A DNA stretch of 64,000 nt from JBDWFY01 sp964291365 (lineage in GTDB: Bacteria; Pseudomonadota; Alphaproteobacteria; Rhizobiales; Stappiaceae), in assembly GCA_964291365.2 (NCBI GenBank), contig OZ219989.1, positions 682,001 to 746,000 on the forward strand, read 5' to 3'. Made by a program: the position numbers and the translations under genes. Positions within the stretch are counted from its first letter, which is position 1, and each line of letters opens with the position of its first letter. Positions 1-9,291 of the stretch are shown here, in pieces. The notes under the pieces were generated by a model. The model was not told the DNA's origin and searched no databases. It was given only the letters and a program-made list of their open reading frames with translations.

Positions 1-213
1 CCTTGATTAGTGGTATTTTTGAGCAAGAATAGATTATTTATTTGATTTATTCAAGTGCAAAATACTACTGATTTTGGATTCCATGGAACACTTCAGAGGA
101 TGTATTAGTCATGTATCTGCTAAAATTGGAGATGGGATCAAATTTGGTTGACTTGACAAAACTAAATATTTATATTATGTTCTCTATTTGTTTAAAAAAC
201 AGAGGATATATAC

Positions 214-576
214 ATGAAACCTAAAATGAAGTATCATCACGTGAACTTGACGGAGCGGTTGTTGATCCAGCGGCATTATGAAGATGCGCGGCCGTTAGCG
301 GTCATTGTAGAAATGCTTGGGCGTGACCGCCGCACGATTTCACGAGAAATTGAGCGGCATTCAATATACGGCCGCTATGATGCCATTGTCGCTGATGAGA
401 TGTATCAACTTGCGCGATCAAACGCGTCGAGTGTTGCTTGGAAGGTGTCGTCTTGGATACTTGAGCTCATCCCGATTCTGATGAAAATTGATCGTCTTAG
501 TCCGAAACAAATTTACCATTGGTGTCTTCAACAAAGTGTACAAAGATATATAATGGCTCCGGTTATAATAGTCTAG
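214..576 (+). pseudogene. IS30-family transposase, N-terminal remnant
   Basis: The 120 residues match the DNA-binding start of an IS30-type transposase: a 'LTERLLIQRHYEDARP' segment, then a helix-turn-helix with 'GRDRRTISREIERH', then 'LSPKQIYHW', where IS30 proteins continue to the catalytic domain. IS30 transposases are usually about 320-380 aa, so the whole DDE catalytic domain is missing. After residue ~105 the sequence loses family resemblance and stops, so the copy is truncated or frameshifted. The region is richer in GC than its surroundings, as expected for a mobile element. It sits just upstream of the leucine operon, and its arrival or decay may have removed upstream operon genes; that is inference. 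No terminal repeats were identified. Confidence 0.7.
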
Positions 577-939
577 AGCGACAATTAGCATTCATGGTTA
601 GGAGTTGTCGGCTTTGATCTTGAGACGCATAGCGGGAGTTTTATGAATAGACTAGGTGAATTAGTCAGCAAACAAGAATTTGATCATAAGGATATTCAGA
701 TATTGTTTTTTGCAAAGGAAATGCAGAATTCAGGTGTTTCAGCGAAAATTACAGAAGCATACTATGATGAAACCAGCCATCTAAAGAATTGGCCATGTGG
801 ATTTTTTAGAAATTCAATTGGATAAGATTCAAGTTGTGCTACTTAAATCGTTTATAGTTTTTGATTTTCTAACTAAACTAAGGTAGAATTGTTCTCTTTA
901 TTCATACACATATAATTTTCAATTTGGACTCTAATTATT
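577..939. other. Intergenic stretch with no confident gene
   Basis: Between the IS30 remnant and the leucine operon I see only a 60-codon open frame (643-825, plus strand) with no recognisable family, possibly leftover sequence from the IS or the displaced gene. The last ~100 bases must hold the operon promoter, but I cannot assign -35/-10 boxes with confidence. Confidence 0.4.
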
Positions 940-2547
940 ATGTCGGTAATTAAATCCAACATAAACATCAATTCAGAAGAGTGTCGTGAGAATCGTCTGC
1001 AACACGAAAAGCTTTTGAGTGAGATTAATGTAGCAGCTGAATTTGCATTAGCAGGTGGAACTGAGACTTCTAAAATTCGCCATGTTGAACGTGGAAAAAT
1101 TCTTCCACGAGATCGCGTAGATTCTTTAATTGATCCAGGATCCCCGTTTTTAGAGATTGGATTGTTCGCAGCGAATGGGTTGTACGAAGATTCTTCACCC
1201 AGTGCAGGAATAATCTGTGGAGTAGGACGCGTCGAAGGACGTGAAGTATTAGTTGTTTGTAATGACGCTACAGTAAAGGGTGGAACATATTTTCCTCTAA
1301 CTGTTAAAAAACATATACGTGCACAAGAGATTGCTCTAAGTAATAATCTTCCTTGCATCTATTTGGTCGATTCTGGTGGTGCGAATTTGCCGAATCAAGA
1401 CGAAGTTTTTCCAGATCGGGAGCATTTTGGAAGAATATTTTACAATCAAGCTAATATGTCCGCAAAAGGTATTCCACAAATCGCGGTAGTTATGGGATCC
1501 TGTACGGCAGGGGGTGCTTATGTGCCTGCGATGTCTGATGAGACAATCATTGTTAAAATCCAAGGCACAATTTTTTTAGCAGGACCACCATTAGTTAAGG
1601 CGGCAACTGGTGAAGAGGTTACAGCGGAAGAATTAGGTGGTGGTGATGTCCACACTCGCTTATCGGGTGTAGCGGATCATTTAGCTGAGAATGATGAGCA
1701 TGCTTTAAAGTTATGTAGAGATATTGTTTCTAATTTTAATAAACCAAAGAAAAGTGTACTTGAGTTAAAAACTCCTCAAGAACCAGTTTATGATCCGGAT
1801 GAGTTGCTAAGTATAGTACCTGCGGACTTGAAGATTTCATATGATGTTCGAGAAGTCCTAGCTCGAATTTTGGATAGTTCTCAATTTTATGAGTTTAAAT
1901 CACGTTTTGGTACGACATTGGTGTGTGGTTTTGCCCATATATTAGGAATACCTGTTGGTGTCATAGCCAATAATGGAGTGTTATTTTCTGAAAGTGCACT
2001 CAAAGGGTCACATTTTATTGAGCTTTGTTCGCAACGTAAAATTCCACTAGTATTTTTGCAGAATATCACTGGTTTTATGGTGGGTGAGAAATATGAGAAT
2101 GAAGGTATTGCAAAGCACGGTGCCAAAATGGTTAATGCAGTTGCAACAACTGCGGTTCCAAAAATTACAGTTATCATTGGTGGTTCATATGGCGCGGGAA
2201 ATTATGGTATGTGTGGTCGGGCCTATGAACCAAGGTTTTTATGGTCATGGCCAAATTCACGTATTTCAGTAATGGGTGGAGAGCAGGCGGCAAGTGTTCT
2301 TGCAACAGTAAAGAGAAATGGATTTGAGAAAAGAGGAAAGCAATGGAGCAGAAAGAAAGAAATGGAATTCAAGCAACCAATAATTGATCAGTTTGAACGA
2401 CAAGGTCATCCATTATATGCATCAGCTAGACTTTGGGATGATGGGATTATAGATCCCCGAAAAACAAGGGAGGTACTTGGTTTATCATTGTCTACCTCAC
2501 TAAACTCACCGATTGAAGATACTAGATTTGGATTGTTTCGAATGTAG
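940..2547 (+). CDS. liuB: 3-Methylcrotonyl-CoA carboxylase, beta (carboxyltransferase) subunit
   Basis: This 535-aa carboxyltransferase moves CO2 from carboxybiotin to 3-methylcrotonyl-CoA in leucine degradation, working with the biotinylated subunit encoded directly downstream. Seen in the sequence: an N-terminal crotonase-like half with 'HVERGKILPRDRV' and 'YLVDSGGANLP', the glycine-rich 'GSCTAGGAYVPAMSD' substrate loop, and a C-terminal half with 'NNGVLFSESALKG' and 'GGSYGAGNYGMCGRAY'. The length and these motifs fit MCC-beta better than propionyl-CoA carboxylase, because the 'NQDEVFPD' segment is typical of MCC. The start ATG has no strong Shine-Dalgarno. The stop lies 9 bases before the next start, so the genes are co-transcribed. 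Assignment is strong because the next four genes complete the same pathway. Confidence 0.92.
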   Translation: MSVIKSNININSEECRENRLQHEKLLSEINVAAEFALAGGTETSKIRHVERGKILPRDRVDSLIDPGSPFLEIGLFAANGLYEDSSPSAGIICGVGRVEGREVLVVCNDATVKGGTYFPLTVKKHIRAQEIALSNNLPCIYLVDSGGANLPNQDEVFPDREHFGRIFYNQANMSAKGIPQIAVVMGSCTAGGAYVPAMSDETIIVKIQGTIFLAGPPLVKAATGEEVTAEELGGGDVHTRLSGVADHLAENDEHALKLCRDIVSNFNKPKKSVLELKTPQEPVYDPDELLSIVPADLKISYDVREVLARILDSSQFYEFKSRFGTTLVCGFAHILGIPVGVIANNGVLFSESALKGSHFIELCSQRKIPLVFLQNITGFMVGEKYENEGIAKHGAKMVNAVATTAVPKITVIIGGSYGAGNYGMCGRAYEPRFLWSWPNSRISVMGGEQAASVLATVKRNGFEKRGKQWSRKKEMEFKQPIIDQFERQGHPLYASARLWDDGIIDPRKTREVLGLSLSTSLNSPIEDTRFGLFRM

Positions 2548-2556
2548 GAGTTGTAG

Positions 2557-4554
2557 ATGTTTAAAAGAATATTGATTGCAAATCGAGGCGAAATAGCTTG
2601 TCGAATTATAGAAACTGTAAAGCGGATGGGAATTCAAACTGTTACGGTTTATTCAGATGCTGATACGAACGCTCTGCATACAGCTCAAGCTGATCGGGCA
2701 TTTCATATTGGTCCTTCACCATCTTCCGAAAGTTATCTTCAAGTTGAAAAAATTATTCAAGTTGCTAAAGAGAGTGGAGCGGAAGCAATCCATCCAGGTT
2801 ATGGATTCTTATCTGAAAACTCGGAATTTGCACGAAAGTGTAATAATTCTGGAATTGTTTTTATCGGTCCTTCAGCAGATTCAATCAAGAAAATGGGACA
2901 GAAAGATGTTGCAAAGAGAATAATAGAAGATGCAGGACTTCCAGTAATTCCTGGTTATCATGGAGAAAATCAAGATATAGAATATTTGACTCAATATGCA
3001 AAGAAAATTGGATTTCCAGTATTGATTAAAGCTAGTGCTGGTGGTGGGGGAAAAGGGATGCGAATTGTAAATACAAGAGATGAATTTGGTGACTCACTTA
3101 CTGCGGTTCAGAGAGAGAGCCAGTCCAGTTTTGGTGACCAGAGATGTATAATTGAAAAGTATTTGCCGAAAACTCGACATATTGAGGTCCAAATATTTGG
3201 TGACAAGAAAGGTAACTATGTGCATTTATTTGAACGAGATTGTTCAATTCAGCGAAGATACCAGAAAGTGATTGAAGAAGCACCTGCACCTAGTATTTCA
3301 GATGAAATGCGGAGTAAATTGGGAGAATTTGCAATTCAGGTTGCGAAAACAGTGAACTATGAAAATGCTGGAACGGTTGAATTTATTGCAGATATATCAA
3401 ATGGTCTATTAATTGATTCAATCTATTTTATGGAGATGAATACACGGTTGCAAGTTGAACATCCAGTAACTGAACTAATTACGGGTCAAGACCTAGTTGA
3501 ATGGCAGCTCAGAATTGCCTCTGGAGAATCTTTACCTGTAAAACAAAGCGATTTGCAATTAAATGGTCACGCGATTGAGGCACGAATTTATGCCGAAGAC
3601 CCAACAAATGATTTCTTACCTTCTATAGGAAAGCTAAATTATTGCGAATTTCCATCTGGAGAGATTCGAATTGACTCAGGTGTAAGGCAAAGTGATGTTA
3701 TAACTCAATATTATGACCCAATGATCGCAAAAGTAATTTCTCATGCAAAAACTAGAAATGGATCAGTTAATTTATTGGATTCTGCATTATCAGAATGTTT
3801 CATAGCGGGTGTTAAAACCAACATTCCTTTTGTTAGAAAAGTCTTGAACTATGAAATGTTCCTTGGAGGTGAGGTTGAAACTGGAATAGTAGACCGAGAA
3901 ATTGAAAAATTTACAGAGATTCAATCTCCAAGTTTAGGAATTATCGCAGTAGCGGCATTAGATAGCCTAGGTTTGTTAGAATTACCAAAGTATAATGACC
4001 CCTGGTTATTTTTAAAGGGCTGGCGAAATTGGGGAAAATCAACTTGTTTCGCAAAGATAAAGTGGCAAGATGAATTACATGATTTGCAAATAGAACTGAA
4101 AAATAAACTTAACTTTATAGTATCCGACGGAAAAGATTCAACAAATATTGAATTAATTGGTCATGTTGATGGTATTCATAAGCTTAAGATTAATCATGCA
4201 GTAGAGTCTGTGAAGACATTCCGTCAAAGTAATAATATTATTTTATATAAAGAGGGTGAAACATATGAATTTTTGATACCCGATTTAAATTCCTTAGAAG
4301 CTAGTAGCGTTGGAATAAGTAATCAAATTACCGCACAGATACCCTCGGCTGTTAAGGAAATATATGTATCTGCAAATAATCATGTTGAAGAAGGGCAAAA
4401 ATTATTGGTCTTGGAGGCAATGAAAATGGAGCATACAATTTATTCAATGCAGGAGGGAATTGTGTCCGACATATGTGTCAAGGTAGGTCAACAGGTTAAA
4501 GAATCTGAAATTTTAATTAAATTTGGTGAGGATTCTGATGCTTCCGAAAGCTAA
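2557..4554 (+). CDS. liuD: 3-Methylcrotonyl-CoA carboxylase, alpha (biotin carboxylase/BCCP) subunit
   Basis: This 665-aa protein carboxylates its own biotin using ATP and bicarbonate and passes it to LiuB. Domains in order: biotin carboxylase N-terminal domain (starts 'MFKRILIANRGEIACRII'), ATP-grasp (glycine-rich 'SAGGGGKGMR' near residue 170; 'FMEMNTRLQVEHPVTE' near 290), biotin carboxylase C-terminal domain, a less conserved linker, and a C-terminal biotinyl domain with the biotin-acceptor lysine in 'LEAMKMEH' near residue 625. The start is an ATG preceded by GGAG, 9 bases after liuB. The 3' end overlaps the start of the next gene. All catalytic motifs are intact. Confidence 0.93.
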   Translation: MFKRILIANRGEIACRIIETVKRMGIQTVTVYSDADTNALHTAQADRAFHIGPSPSSESYLQVEKIIQVAKESGAEAIHPGYGFLSENSEFARKCNNSGIVFIGPSADSIKKMGQKDVAKRIIEDAGLPVIPGYHGENQDIEYLTQYAKKIGFPVLIKASAGGGGKGMRIVNTRDEFGDSLTAVQRESQSSFGDQRCIIEKYLPKTRHIEVQIFGDKKGNYVHLFERDCSIQRRYQKVIEEAPAPSISDEMRSKLGEFAIQVAKTVNYENAGTVEFIADISNGLLIDSIYFMEMNTRLQVEHPVTELITGQDLVEWQLRIASGESLPVKQSDLQLNGHAIEARIYAEDPTNDFLPSIGKLNYCEFPSGEIRIDSGVRQSDVITQYYDPMIAKVISHAKTRNGSVNLLDSALSECFIAGVKTNIPFVRKVLNYEMFLGGEVETGIVDREIEKFTEIQSPSLGIIAVAALDSLGLLELPKYNDPWLFLKGWRNWGKSTCFAKIKWQDELHDLQIELKNKLNFIVSDGKDSTNIELIGHVDGIHKLKINHAVESVKTFRQSNNIILYKEGETYEFLIPDLNSLEASSVGISNQITAQIPSAVKEIYVSANNHVEEGQKLLVLEAMKMEHTIYSMQEGIVSDICVKVGQQVKESEILIKFGEDSDASES

Positions 4555-6190
4555 CACTTATGATGAACTTTGTAAAAAGTTTGAATGGATTATTCCAGAA
4601 TACTTCAATATTGGAACTGAAACCTGTGACAAATGGGCTAATGAGGTACCAGATCAAATAGCAATAGAGTCGGTTGAAAGCGATGGAACAGTAAAATTTT
4701 TGAGATATGATGAGTTAAAAAATTTATCGAACAAACTTGCAAATTTGCTAGTTGAATTAGGGATTAAACCGCAAGACCGAATCGGAGTAATGCTACCGCA
4801 AATTCCTGAAACTGCAATTTCACATATTGCTATTTTTAAAATTGGTGCTATTTCGGTTCCACTTTTCACACTTTTTGGTGAGGAGGCACTGAAGTTTCGA
4901 TTGAGTGACGCAGGTATTAAGGTTTTAATTACCAATAAAGGTGGTGTAGAGAAAGTTACAAAGATTAGAGATTCACTACCTGAGTTGAAACAGATAATTT
5001 CTGTTGACGATATTCAAAAAAATGAATTGAATTTTTATGATTCATTCAAAAATCTATCTAAAGATTTTGAACCAATATCAACAAATGCTGATGACCCAGG
5101 ATTGATAATATACACTTCTGGAACTACTGGTAACCCGAAAGGTGCTTTACACGCACATCGCGTTTTGTTAGGACATCTACCTGGAATGGAAATGAGTCAT
5201 AATTTATTTCCGCAGACAGGCGATAAAATATGGACACCTGCGGATTGGTCTTGGATTGGTGGATTGATCAATGTTTTGTTACCAGGATTATTTCATGGAA
5301 TACCAGTTGTAGCATGCCGTTTTGATAAGTTTACCGGAGAACAAGCATTTCAATTATTGGCAGACCAACAGATTCGTAATACATTTCTTCCAGCTACAGC
5401 ACTAAAGTTGATGAAGCAGGTTAAGAACCCAAACAAGAAATGGAACTTTGAACTTAGATCAGTAGCCAGCGGTGGAGAATCTCTAGGAGAAGAACTTATT
5501 AAATGGGGTCAAGAGACCTTTGGATTAACTATAAATGAATTCTATGGACAAACAGAGTGTAATTTGGTGGTTTCTTCATGTGAACAGGTTATGAAACAAC
5601 AATTTGGCAACATGGGCAGATCAGTACCAGGTCATGAAGTTGAAATTGTTGATGATGATGGTGAAGTTGTAACAAATGGTGAATTGGGAAATATTGCTAT
5701 CAGAAGTCCTGATCCTGTAATGTTAATAGAGTATTGGAATAATGATAATGCCACAAACAAAAAATATAATAATGACTGGTTGATTACAGGTGACAAAGGA
5801 ACTAAAGAAGAAAATGGATGGTTAAAGTTTGTTGGTCGCGATGACGATGTAATTACATCAGCTGGATACCGTATTGGACCAGGTGAAATTGAGAACTGTA
5901 TTTTGAAACATTCAACAGTAGTAAATGTAGGTGTAATTGGCAAACCTGATAAAATTAGAGGTGAGGTTGTAAAAGCTTACATAGTTTTGGCTAAAGGTGT
6001 TGAACCAAGTTTAAAATTAAAAGAAGAAATTCAACAATTTGTGAAAGATAAATTAGCCGCATATGAATATCCACGCGAAATCAATTTTCTGGAATCTCTA
6101 CCACTAACAATTACAGGTAAAGTAATTCGCAGAGAACTGCGTGAAATTGCAATTGCGGAACTAGAATCTGATGGAGTACTAGATGAGTGA
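4538..6190 (+). CDS. AMP-forming acyl-CoA synthetase in the leucine operon
   Basis: A 550-aa member of the ANL (acyl-CoA synthetase) superfamily, making an acyl-CoA from a carboxylic acid, ATP and CoA. Motifs seen: the P-loop-like 'YTSGTTGNPKGALHAH', 'EFYGQTECN', 'ITGDKG', and the C-terminal catalytic lysine in 'LTITGKVIRRELRE'. The length (~550) fits acetyl/medium-chain-type enzymes, not the ~650-aa acetoacetyl-CoA synthetases. I chose the ATG at 4538, with GGTGAGG about seven bases upstream, over an in-frame TTG at 4523; either way the gene overlaps the end of liuD. The substrate is not readable. Leucine-operon context suggests a branched short-chain acid or acetoacetate, which is inference. 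Confidence 0.85.
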   Translation: MLPKANTYDELCKKFEWIIPEYFNIGTETCDKWANEVPDQIAIESVESDGTVKFLRYDELKNLSNKLANLLVELGIKPQDRIGVMLPQIPETAISHIAIFKIGAISVPLFTLFGEEALKFRLSDAGIKVLITNKGGVEKVTKIRDSLPELKQIISVDDIQKNELNFYDSFKNLSKDFEPISTNADDPGLIIYTSGTTGNPKGALHAHRVLLGHLPGMEMSHNLFPQTGDKIWTPADWSWIGGLINVLLPGLFHGIPVVACRFDKFTGEQAFQLLADQQIRNTFLPATALKLMKQVKNPNKKWNFELRSVASGGESLGEELIKWGQETFGLTINEFYGQTECNLVVSSCEQVMKQQFGNMGRSVPGHEVEIVDDDGEVVTNGELGNIAIRSPDPVMLIEYWNNDNATNKKYNNDWLITGDKGTKEENGWLKFVGRDDDVITSAGYRIGPGEIENCILKHSTVVNVGVIGKPDKIRGEVVKAYIVLAKGVEPSLKLKEEIQQFVKDKLAAYEYPREINFLESLPLTITGKVIRRELREIAIAELESDGVLDE

Positions 6191-7043
6191 GTTTGTAACT
6201 ATTTTTGAAGTGGCACCTCGAGATGGACTTCAAAATATAAAGAAAGTGATCCCCACCGATGAAAAAATTCAATTTGTGAATATACTTTCAAAATGTGGTT
6301 TAAAAAAAATTGAAGTGGGAAGTTTTGTAAACCCATCGAAGATTCCGCAAATGGCTGATTCAAGAGAAGTTATGAACGGAATAACTCGAAATCTAGGAGT
6401 TAAATATTGTGCTTTGACTCCAAATTTGAAAGGATTGGAAAGAGCTATTTCTGTAAACGTAGATGAAATTGCGATATTTGTGTCTGCATCTGAAAGCTTT
6501 AGTCAAAAAAATACTAATTGTTCAATAGCGGAGAGTATTGAACGGTATAAACCTGTTGTTAAAGCAGCTAATGAGAAAAATATTCCAATTCGCGGCTATC
6601 TATCTTGCGTCGTAAACTGTTATTATGAAGGTTATATTAAACCAGATATGGTGGTTAAAGTTGCCAAAAATCTTACTGAACTGGGAGTTTATGAAATATC
6701 ATTAGGCGATACGACTGGTAAAGGTACACCAAATTCAGTTTCAAAAATGTTAGATGTAGTGATGAATGAAATCCCATCAGATAGACTTGCAGGTCATTTC
6801 CATGATACAAATGATAAAGCGATTGATAATATTGAAATTTGCCTAGAAAAAGGTATACGGGTTTTCGATACATCAATTGGTGGCTTAGGTGGATGTCCTT
6901 TTATGCCAGGCGCGAAAGGCAATGTGGATACGTTGAAAGTTTTTTCAATTTTAGAAGACAAAGGTTATACTACAGGATTGGATCTGAAAATTTTAAATTC
7001 AGCTGCGAAATTTGCTGAAAAACTTGGAGGAAAATATGACTGA
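6183..7043 (+). CDS. liuE: Hydroxymethylglutaryl-CoA lyase
   Basis: A 286-aa TIM-barrel lyase that cleaves HMG-CoA to acetyl-CoA and acetoacetate, the last step of leucine degradation. It has the family hallmark 'EVAPRDGLQN' near the N-terminus (metal-binding and catalytic residues), 'GDTTGKGTP', the 'HFHDTND' metal-ligand histidines, and the C-terminal signature 'GGLGGCPFMPGAKGNV' containing the active-site cysteine. The start overlaps the 3' end of the acyl-CoA synthetase by 8 bases, which implies translational coupling. All key residues are present and the length is typical. Confidence 0.93.
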   Translation: MSEFVTIFEVAPRDGLQNIKKVIPTDEKIQFVNILSKCGLKKIEVGSFVNPSKIPQMADSREVMNGITRNLGVKYCALTPNLKGLERAISVNVDEIAIFVSASESFSQKNTNCSIAESIERYKPVVKAANEKNIPIRGYLSCVVNCYYEGYIKPDMVVKVAKNLTELGVYEISLGDTTGKGTPNSVSKMLDVVMNEIPSDRLAGHFHDTNDKAIDNIEICLEKGIRVFDTSIGGLGGCPFMPGAKGNVDTLKVFSILEDKGYTTGLDLKILNSAAKFAEKLGGKYD

Positions 7044-7827
7044 GTTTGAAACTATAAAATTTGAAATAGATGATCGTGATGTCGCTAAATTGATTCTGAA
7101 CCGTCCAGAAAAACATAATGCACTTTCTGCACAAATGATACAAGAATTAACGGATATTGCACATGTTATTGCTAAAAATAAAGAAATTAGAGTAGTTGTA
7201 CTTTCGGGAGAAGGGCATACATTTTGCGCAGGTGGTGATATAAATTGGATGAAACAACAATTGAATGCAACAAGAGAACAAAGGATTTCAGAATCTAAAA
7301 AACTTGCCTTAATGCTCAAAGTCTTGAATGAACTTCCAAAGCCACTGATAGGTTCGATTAATGGTTCTGCATACGGTGGAGGAGTTGGGATAATGTGTGT
7401 TTGTGACTTCGCAGTAGCTGTGGAGAGTGCAAAATTTGGGTTGACAGAAACTAAACTCGGATTAATTCCAGCTACCATTGGGCCCTATGTAATCGCGAAA
7501 ATTGGTGAAGGAAAAGCGCGTCAAATATTTATGTCTTCGAGAATTTTTCGTTCAAAAGAGGCGTTTGAATTGGGTATTTGTTCTAAGGTTGTATCAGGGG
7601 AAGAGGTTCTAGAGCAAGAAATTGAAAATGAAGTTCAGTCATATCTTAAAGTTTCTACAAGTGCAGTAGCAAAGGCAAAGACATTTGTGCGATCGCTTGG
7701 TCAAGAAATAAATAATGAACAAATTGAAAATTCAATCATTCAATTAGCTGATGTATGGGATTCCGACGATGCGAGAGAAGGAATTTCAGCATTTCTTGAG
7801 AGAAGAAATCCACCTTGGTTAAAGTAA
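7036..7827 (+). CDS. liuC: Methylglutaconyl-CoA hydratase (enoyl-CoA hydratase family)
   Basis: A 264-aa crotonase-fold protein. It has the oxyanion-hole segments 'FCAGGDINWM' and 'SAYGGGVGIMCVCDFAVA'. In this operon it most likely hydrates 3-methylglutaconyl-CoA to HMG-CoA, the step between the carboxylase and the lyase. An in-frame start at 7012 is possible, but the ATG at 7036 follows a perfect GGAGG and is preferred; it overlaps the liuE stop by 8 bases. It is the last gene of the operon: the next gene begins 71 bases on and belongs to a different family. The family is certain; the exact substrate is inferred from context. Confidence 0.88.
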   Translation: MTEFETIKFEIDDRDVAKLILNRPEKHNALSAQMIQELTDIAHVIAKNKEIRVVVLSGEGHTFCAGGDINWMKQQLNATREQRISESKKLALMLKVLNELPKPLIGSINGSAYGGGVGIMCVCDFAVAVESAKFGLTETKLGLIPATIGPYVIAKIGEGKARQIFMSSRIFRSKEAFELGICSKVVSGEEVLEQEIENEVQSYLKVSTSAVAKAKTFVRSLGQEINNEQIENSIIQLADVWDSDDAREGISAFLERRNPPWLK

Positions 7828-7898
7828 TACTGAACTAGACAATTTGTCTTTATTGTAAGTCTTGTATCCCTATGAAAAAAAATTAGAAGAATTACAAA

Positions 7899-9137
7899 AT
7901 GTCAAAAATTGAAAACTTTGAAATATGTATAATTGGCGGTGGACCAACTGGATTAATCTCCGCCATTATGTGTTCTCAACTTGGAGTCAAAACGGCTTTG
8001 ATTTCACCAAAGATCGACTCGTTTGATGGCCGCTCAACAGCTTTTCTAGAATCATCTTTAAAGACTCTTAAAATCCTCAATATTTGGGAAAGATTGAAAG
8101 TAAATGCTAATCCAATTACAAAATTACGTTTGATTGATGACACCGGACGATTGATAAGAGCACCAGAGGTTGTTTTTGACTGTACAGAAATTGAACTTGA
8201 AGCATTTGGATATAATATTTTGAATCAAAATTTGGTACAGAAATTAAGTGAGACATGCAGTAGTTTTGAAAATCCATCTCGTTTTGAAACTATGGTAAAT
8301 TCGCTGAAATTAAATGAACAATCAGTGGAAATCCGCTTAGATAACAATCAAGAAGTTTCATGTCATCTATGTGTTGGAGCGGATGGTCGTAATTCTATTG
8401 TACGCGAATTCATGGGTTTAGAAGTTTCGCAGCGAAAATATGATCAAAGTGCTTTAGTTTTGAATTTAAGACATTCGGTATCAAATCAGAATAGTTCAAC
8501 TGAGTTTCATACTCCAAATGGCCCATTTACCTTGGTACCTTTGACAGAAAGGCAGTCTAGTTTAGTATGTGTTGACACGCCGCAAGAAATTGAAAGATTG
8601 AAAGAACTAGATATTGATGAGCTTGAAAGTGTACTTGAAAAAAGATCTAAGTCAATCTTAGGAAAACTCTCTGTGATAAGCGAGAAACAAGTTTTTCCAA
8701 TTTCTAGTGCTACCGTGGAAAAACTTGCAACCAAACGATGTGTAATTGTAGGTGATGCAGCTCACGGATTACCTCCGATTGGAGCACAAGGTCTGAACTT
8801 AGGTATTCGAGATATCGCGACCCTTGGCGAAATCCTTGTTCAGGCAAAAGCTGCTAATCAAGATTTAGGAAGTCAAACAATTTTAGCTGACTTTGAGCGT
8901 GCGAGAAAGATTGATATTCAGTTGAGATCCAAAGCAGTAGATTTATTGAATCGATCACTTCTAACTGGTTTTCTACCAATTCAAGCCTTACGTTTTTTGG
9001 GAGCTCAAATATCCAACAAAATTCCAATTATTAGAAACAATTTGATGAAGTTTGGTGCGTTTGACACTTTCTCTGTACAATCCGATACATGTGTACGCCT
9101 AATCCGAAAACATGTGTACACATTTAACCACCTTTAA
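7899..9137 (+). CDS. UbiH/UbiF-family FAD monooxygenase, 3' end altered by IS21 insertion
   Basis: A 412-aa flavoprotein hydroxylase of the UbiH/UbiF/COQ6 family, likely acting in ubiquinone biosynthesis. Visible motifs: the dinucleotide-binding 'IIGGGPTG' at residues ~12-19, 'CVGADGRNS' in the middle and the second FAD motif 'GDAAHGLPPIGAQGLNLG' near residue 286. From residue 393 onward the codons belong to the IS21-family element inserted at 9074. Joining the flanks across the 6-bp target duplication (9068-9073 and 11722-11727) restores a 409-aa protein ending 'SVPKLEKAIKSENQYSKC', with its TAA at 11780-11782. So only the last 17 native residues were replaced by 20 IS-encoded ones. The catalytic part is intact and the protein may still work. 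Confidence 0.82.
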   Translation: MSKIENFEICIIGGGPTGLISAIMCSQLGVKTALISPKIDSFDGRSTAFLESSLKTLKILNIWERLKVNANPITKLRLIDDTGRLIRAPEVVFDCTEIELEAFGYNILNQNLVQKLSETCSSFENPSRFETMVNSLKLNEQSVEIRLDNNQEVSCHLCVGADGRNSIVREFMGLEVSQRKYDQSALVLNLRHSVSNQNSSTEFHTPNGPFTLVPLTERQSSLVCVDTPQEIERLKELDIDELESVLEKRSKSILGKLSVISEKQVFPISSATVEKLATKRCVIVGDAAHGLPPIGAQGLNLGIRDIATLGEILVQAKAANQDLGSQTILADFERARKIDIQLRSKAVDLLNRSLLTGFLPIQALRFLGAQISNKIPIIRNNLMKFGAFDTFSVQSDTCVRLIRKHVYTFNHL

Positions 9138-9157
9138 AGGTGGTTAAAAAATTTTTT
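9123..9157 (+). terminator. Palindromic hairpin and T-tract at the IS21 left end
   Basis: A perfect 26-base palindrome at 9123-9148 (core AACCACCTTTAAAGGTGGTT) is followed by A5 and then T6 (9152-9157). It can act as a rho-independent terminator for transcription entering from the ubiH-like gene. It would stop read-through from the host gene into the element, and it lies 14 bases upstream of the altered gene's stop. Confidence 0.65.
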
Positions 9158-9291
9158 GTTCAAGAGGTGGTGAATTTTGTTTTTCTCCACTTTTATATCA
9201 TTTGGTGACCAAGTAATATTTATTCTATTCATCAGATACTTCTATTACTGACCTATGTCAACAATTATTTTCGACTAGTCCTATAATCCCC

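Noticed and set aside
643..825. 60-aa open frame after the IS30 remnant
   Set aside because: No ribosome site, no family resemblance, lies in degraded sequence.
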